From contig NZ_KQ033922.1 in the NCBI RefSeq assembly GCF_000969825.1, positions 164,600 to 228,599 on the forward strand: a DNA stretch of 64,000 nt. The letters run 5' to 3'. Source of the DNA: Parabacteroides gordonii MS-1 = DSM 23371 (GTDB lineage Bacteria; Bacteroidota; Bacteroidia; Bacteroidales; Tannerellaceae). The notes under the pieces are model-generated. The model was not told the DNA's origin, did no database searches, and saw only the letters and a program-made list of their open reading frames with translations. Shown one piece after another: positions 63,419 through 64,000 of this stretch (position 1 is the stretch's first letter; every line of letters begins with the position of its first letter). Position numbers and translations under genes: made by a program.

Positions 63419-63445
63419 CCTCGGGTAAAACCAAAAGAGGTAAAC

Positions 63446-63486
63446 AAAGCTCCATATCCGGTAGGATACGGGGCTTTTGTTTTTTA
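63446..63486 (+). terminator. Terminator of rpoD
   Basis: Composite stem AAAGCTCC/GGGGCTTT extended by TATCC/GGATA around a GGTA loop, followed by a T-rich tract to 63486. Confidence 0.85.
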
Positions 63487-63684
63487 TTAAGGTCTTGTTT
63501 CGATATTTTGGAAAGAAATTTCTGATTGTCATTATTGCCCTTCTATATAATATATGTAGGAAGGAGCTTTCGCTGCTTTTACGGTACTTGCTGTTTTGTT
63601 ATTTTTTTTCACCCCGTAATCGTCAGTGCTTCAGAAAAGTAGTGTATTTGGTGCGATTTTAAGTAAAAAATAATGCGAATAAAG

Positions 63685-63716
63685 TTTGGAGTGTATGTTG
63701 TAAAGCACTACTTTTG
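63685..63716 (+). promoter_or_regulatory. rRNA operon promoter P1
   Basis: -33 TTTG (63685-63688), 20-bp spacer and -7 TACTTTTG (63709-63716), a full match to the Bacteroidetes promoter consensus. From 63487 to 63684 no feature is seen. Confidence 0.75.
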
Positions 63717-63787
63717 CATCCGCATTCGAGAGAGAACGGCACTGCAAAACATGATGAAAAAAACTTTTAGAAAAACTTCCGAAAACA

Positions 63788-63820
63788 TTTGGAAGTATGA
63801 AATAAAAGTTCTTATCTTTG
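63788..63820 (+). promoter_or_regulatory. rRNA operon promoter P2
   Basis: -33 TTTG (63788-63791), 21-bp spacer and -7 TATCTTTG (63813-63820), followed by the ~140-nt rRNA leader. The leader includes TTCTTTGAAAG (about 63860), reminiscent of a boxA antitermination site. Confidence 0.75.
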
Positions 63821-63964
63821 CATCCACGTTCGCTAAAAACTAGCGGGTGTAACAACAAGAGTTCTTTGAAAGATTTACATATCAACAAGTAGTACAAGTA
63901 TTAAAAATTAATACCGTCAAAACTTGAAATAATAACGGATTCTGAGCAAGACAAAACAATTTAT

Positions 63965-64000
63965 ACAACGAAGAGTTTGATCCTGGCTCAGGATGAACGC
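63965..64000 (+). rRNA. rrs: 16S ribosomal RNA, 5' end (partial)
   Basis: The last 36 bases contain the invariant 16S start AGAGTTTGATCCTGGCTCAG (63972-63991) then GATGAACGC. The mature 5' end is placed at about 63965 by analogy with other bacteria. The gene continues beyond the window. Confidence 0.96.

Noticed and set aside
63477..63662. Open frame between rpoD and the rRNA promoters
   Set aside because: It starts in the rpoD terminator T tract and has a low-complexity hydrophobic composition without a ribosome site.

Overview
The window is chromosomal DNA from a member of the Bacteroidales, most likely Parabacteroides or a close relative. The evidence is the promoter type (a -7 box TAnnTTTG before many genes), SusC/SusD proteins, a hybrid two-component regulator, tandem GH92 mannosidases, a primary sigma factor without region 1.1, PPi-dependent phosphofructokinase and a type IX secretion tail. 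Coding density is high. No prophage, integrase, transposase or CRISPR array was seen. The species call is an inference.

Layout. 1-7 kb: end of an EamA transporter gene, a DJ-1 protein, a 1.3-kb non-coding stretch rich in repeats, then a leftward pdxJ-exbB-exbD-tonB operon followed by an unknown gene and a lipoprotein that carries a copy of the TonB C-terminus. 6.6-8.2 kb: CBS protein and nadK, divergent from pdxJ. 8.3-17.2 kb: a short repeated RNA-like unit, then a polysaccharide-utilisation locus (ECF sigma, FecR anti-sigma, SusC, SusD, beta-propeller lipoprotein). 17.2-22.1 kb: small accessory genes (broken higB with intact higA, HU-like protein behind a structured leader, a secreted pair with a type IX tail behind a second structured RNA, a lone HigA, an FHA protein). 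22.5-29.1 kb: MFS carrier and a TolC/HlyD/two-permease export operon with an AraC-like regulator. 29.4-38.3 kb: degenerate trypsin-fold TPR protein, lipoproteins, DUF763, a DsbA-like protein, the GGGtGRT/Fe-S scaffold cluster, OsmC and TlpA-type proteins. 38.5-51 kb: a second glycan locus with a hybrid two-component sensor, a basic-secretory-protein-type lipoprotein and three GH92 enzymes, pointing to alpha-mannoside or N-glycan use. 51-60 kb: HU-like, DinB-like and DUF1349 proteins, PPi-PFK, TM2/DUF2752 cluster, riboflavin synthase, MATE and YihY proteins. 60-64 kb: RNase P RNA, HtrA protease, RpoD and the first bases of a 16S rRNA gene behind two tandem promoters.

The most unusual signal is not a gene. 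At least six intergenic regions hold short degenerate tandem arrays whose unit is 21-23 bp (about two helical turns), several with a palindromic core. Two of them, 42 kb apart, share the core YTACTTANTAAGTAR. They sit beside two long foldback elements, two structured RNA candidates next to an HU-like gene and a secreted-protein pair, and a multi-copy unit made of a palindrome, promoter, conserved ~40-nt stretch and terminator.
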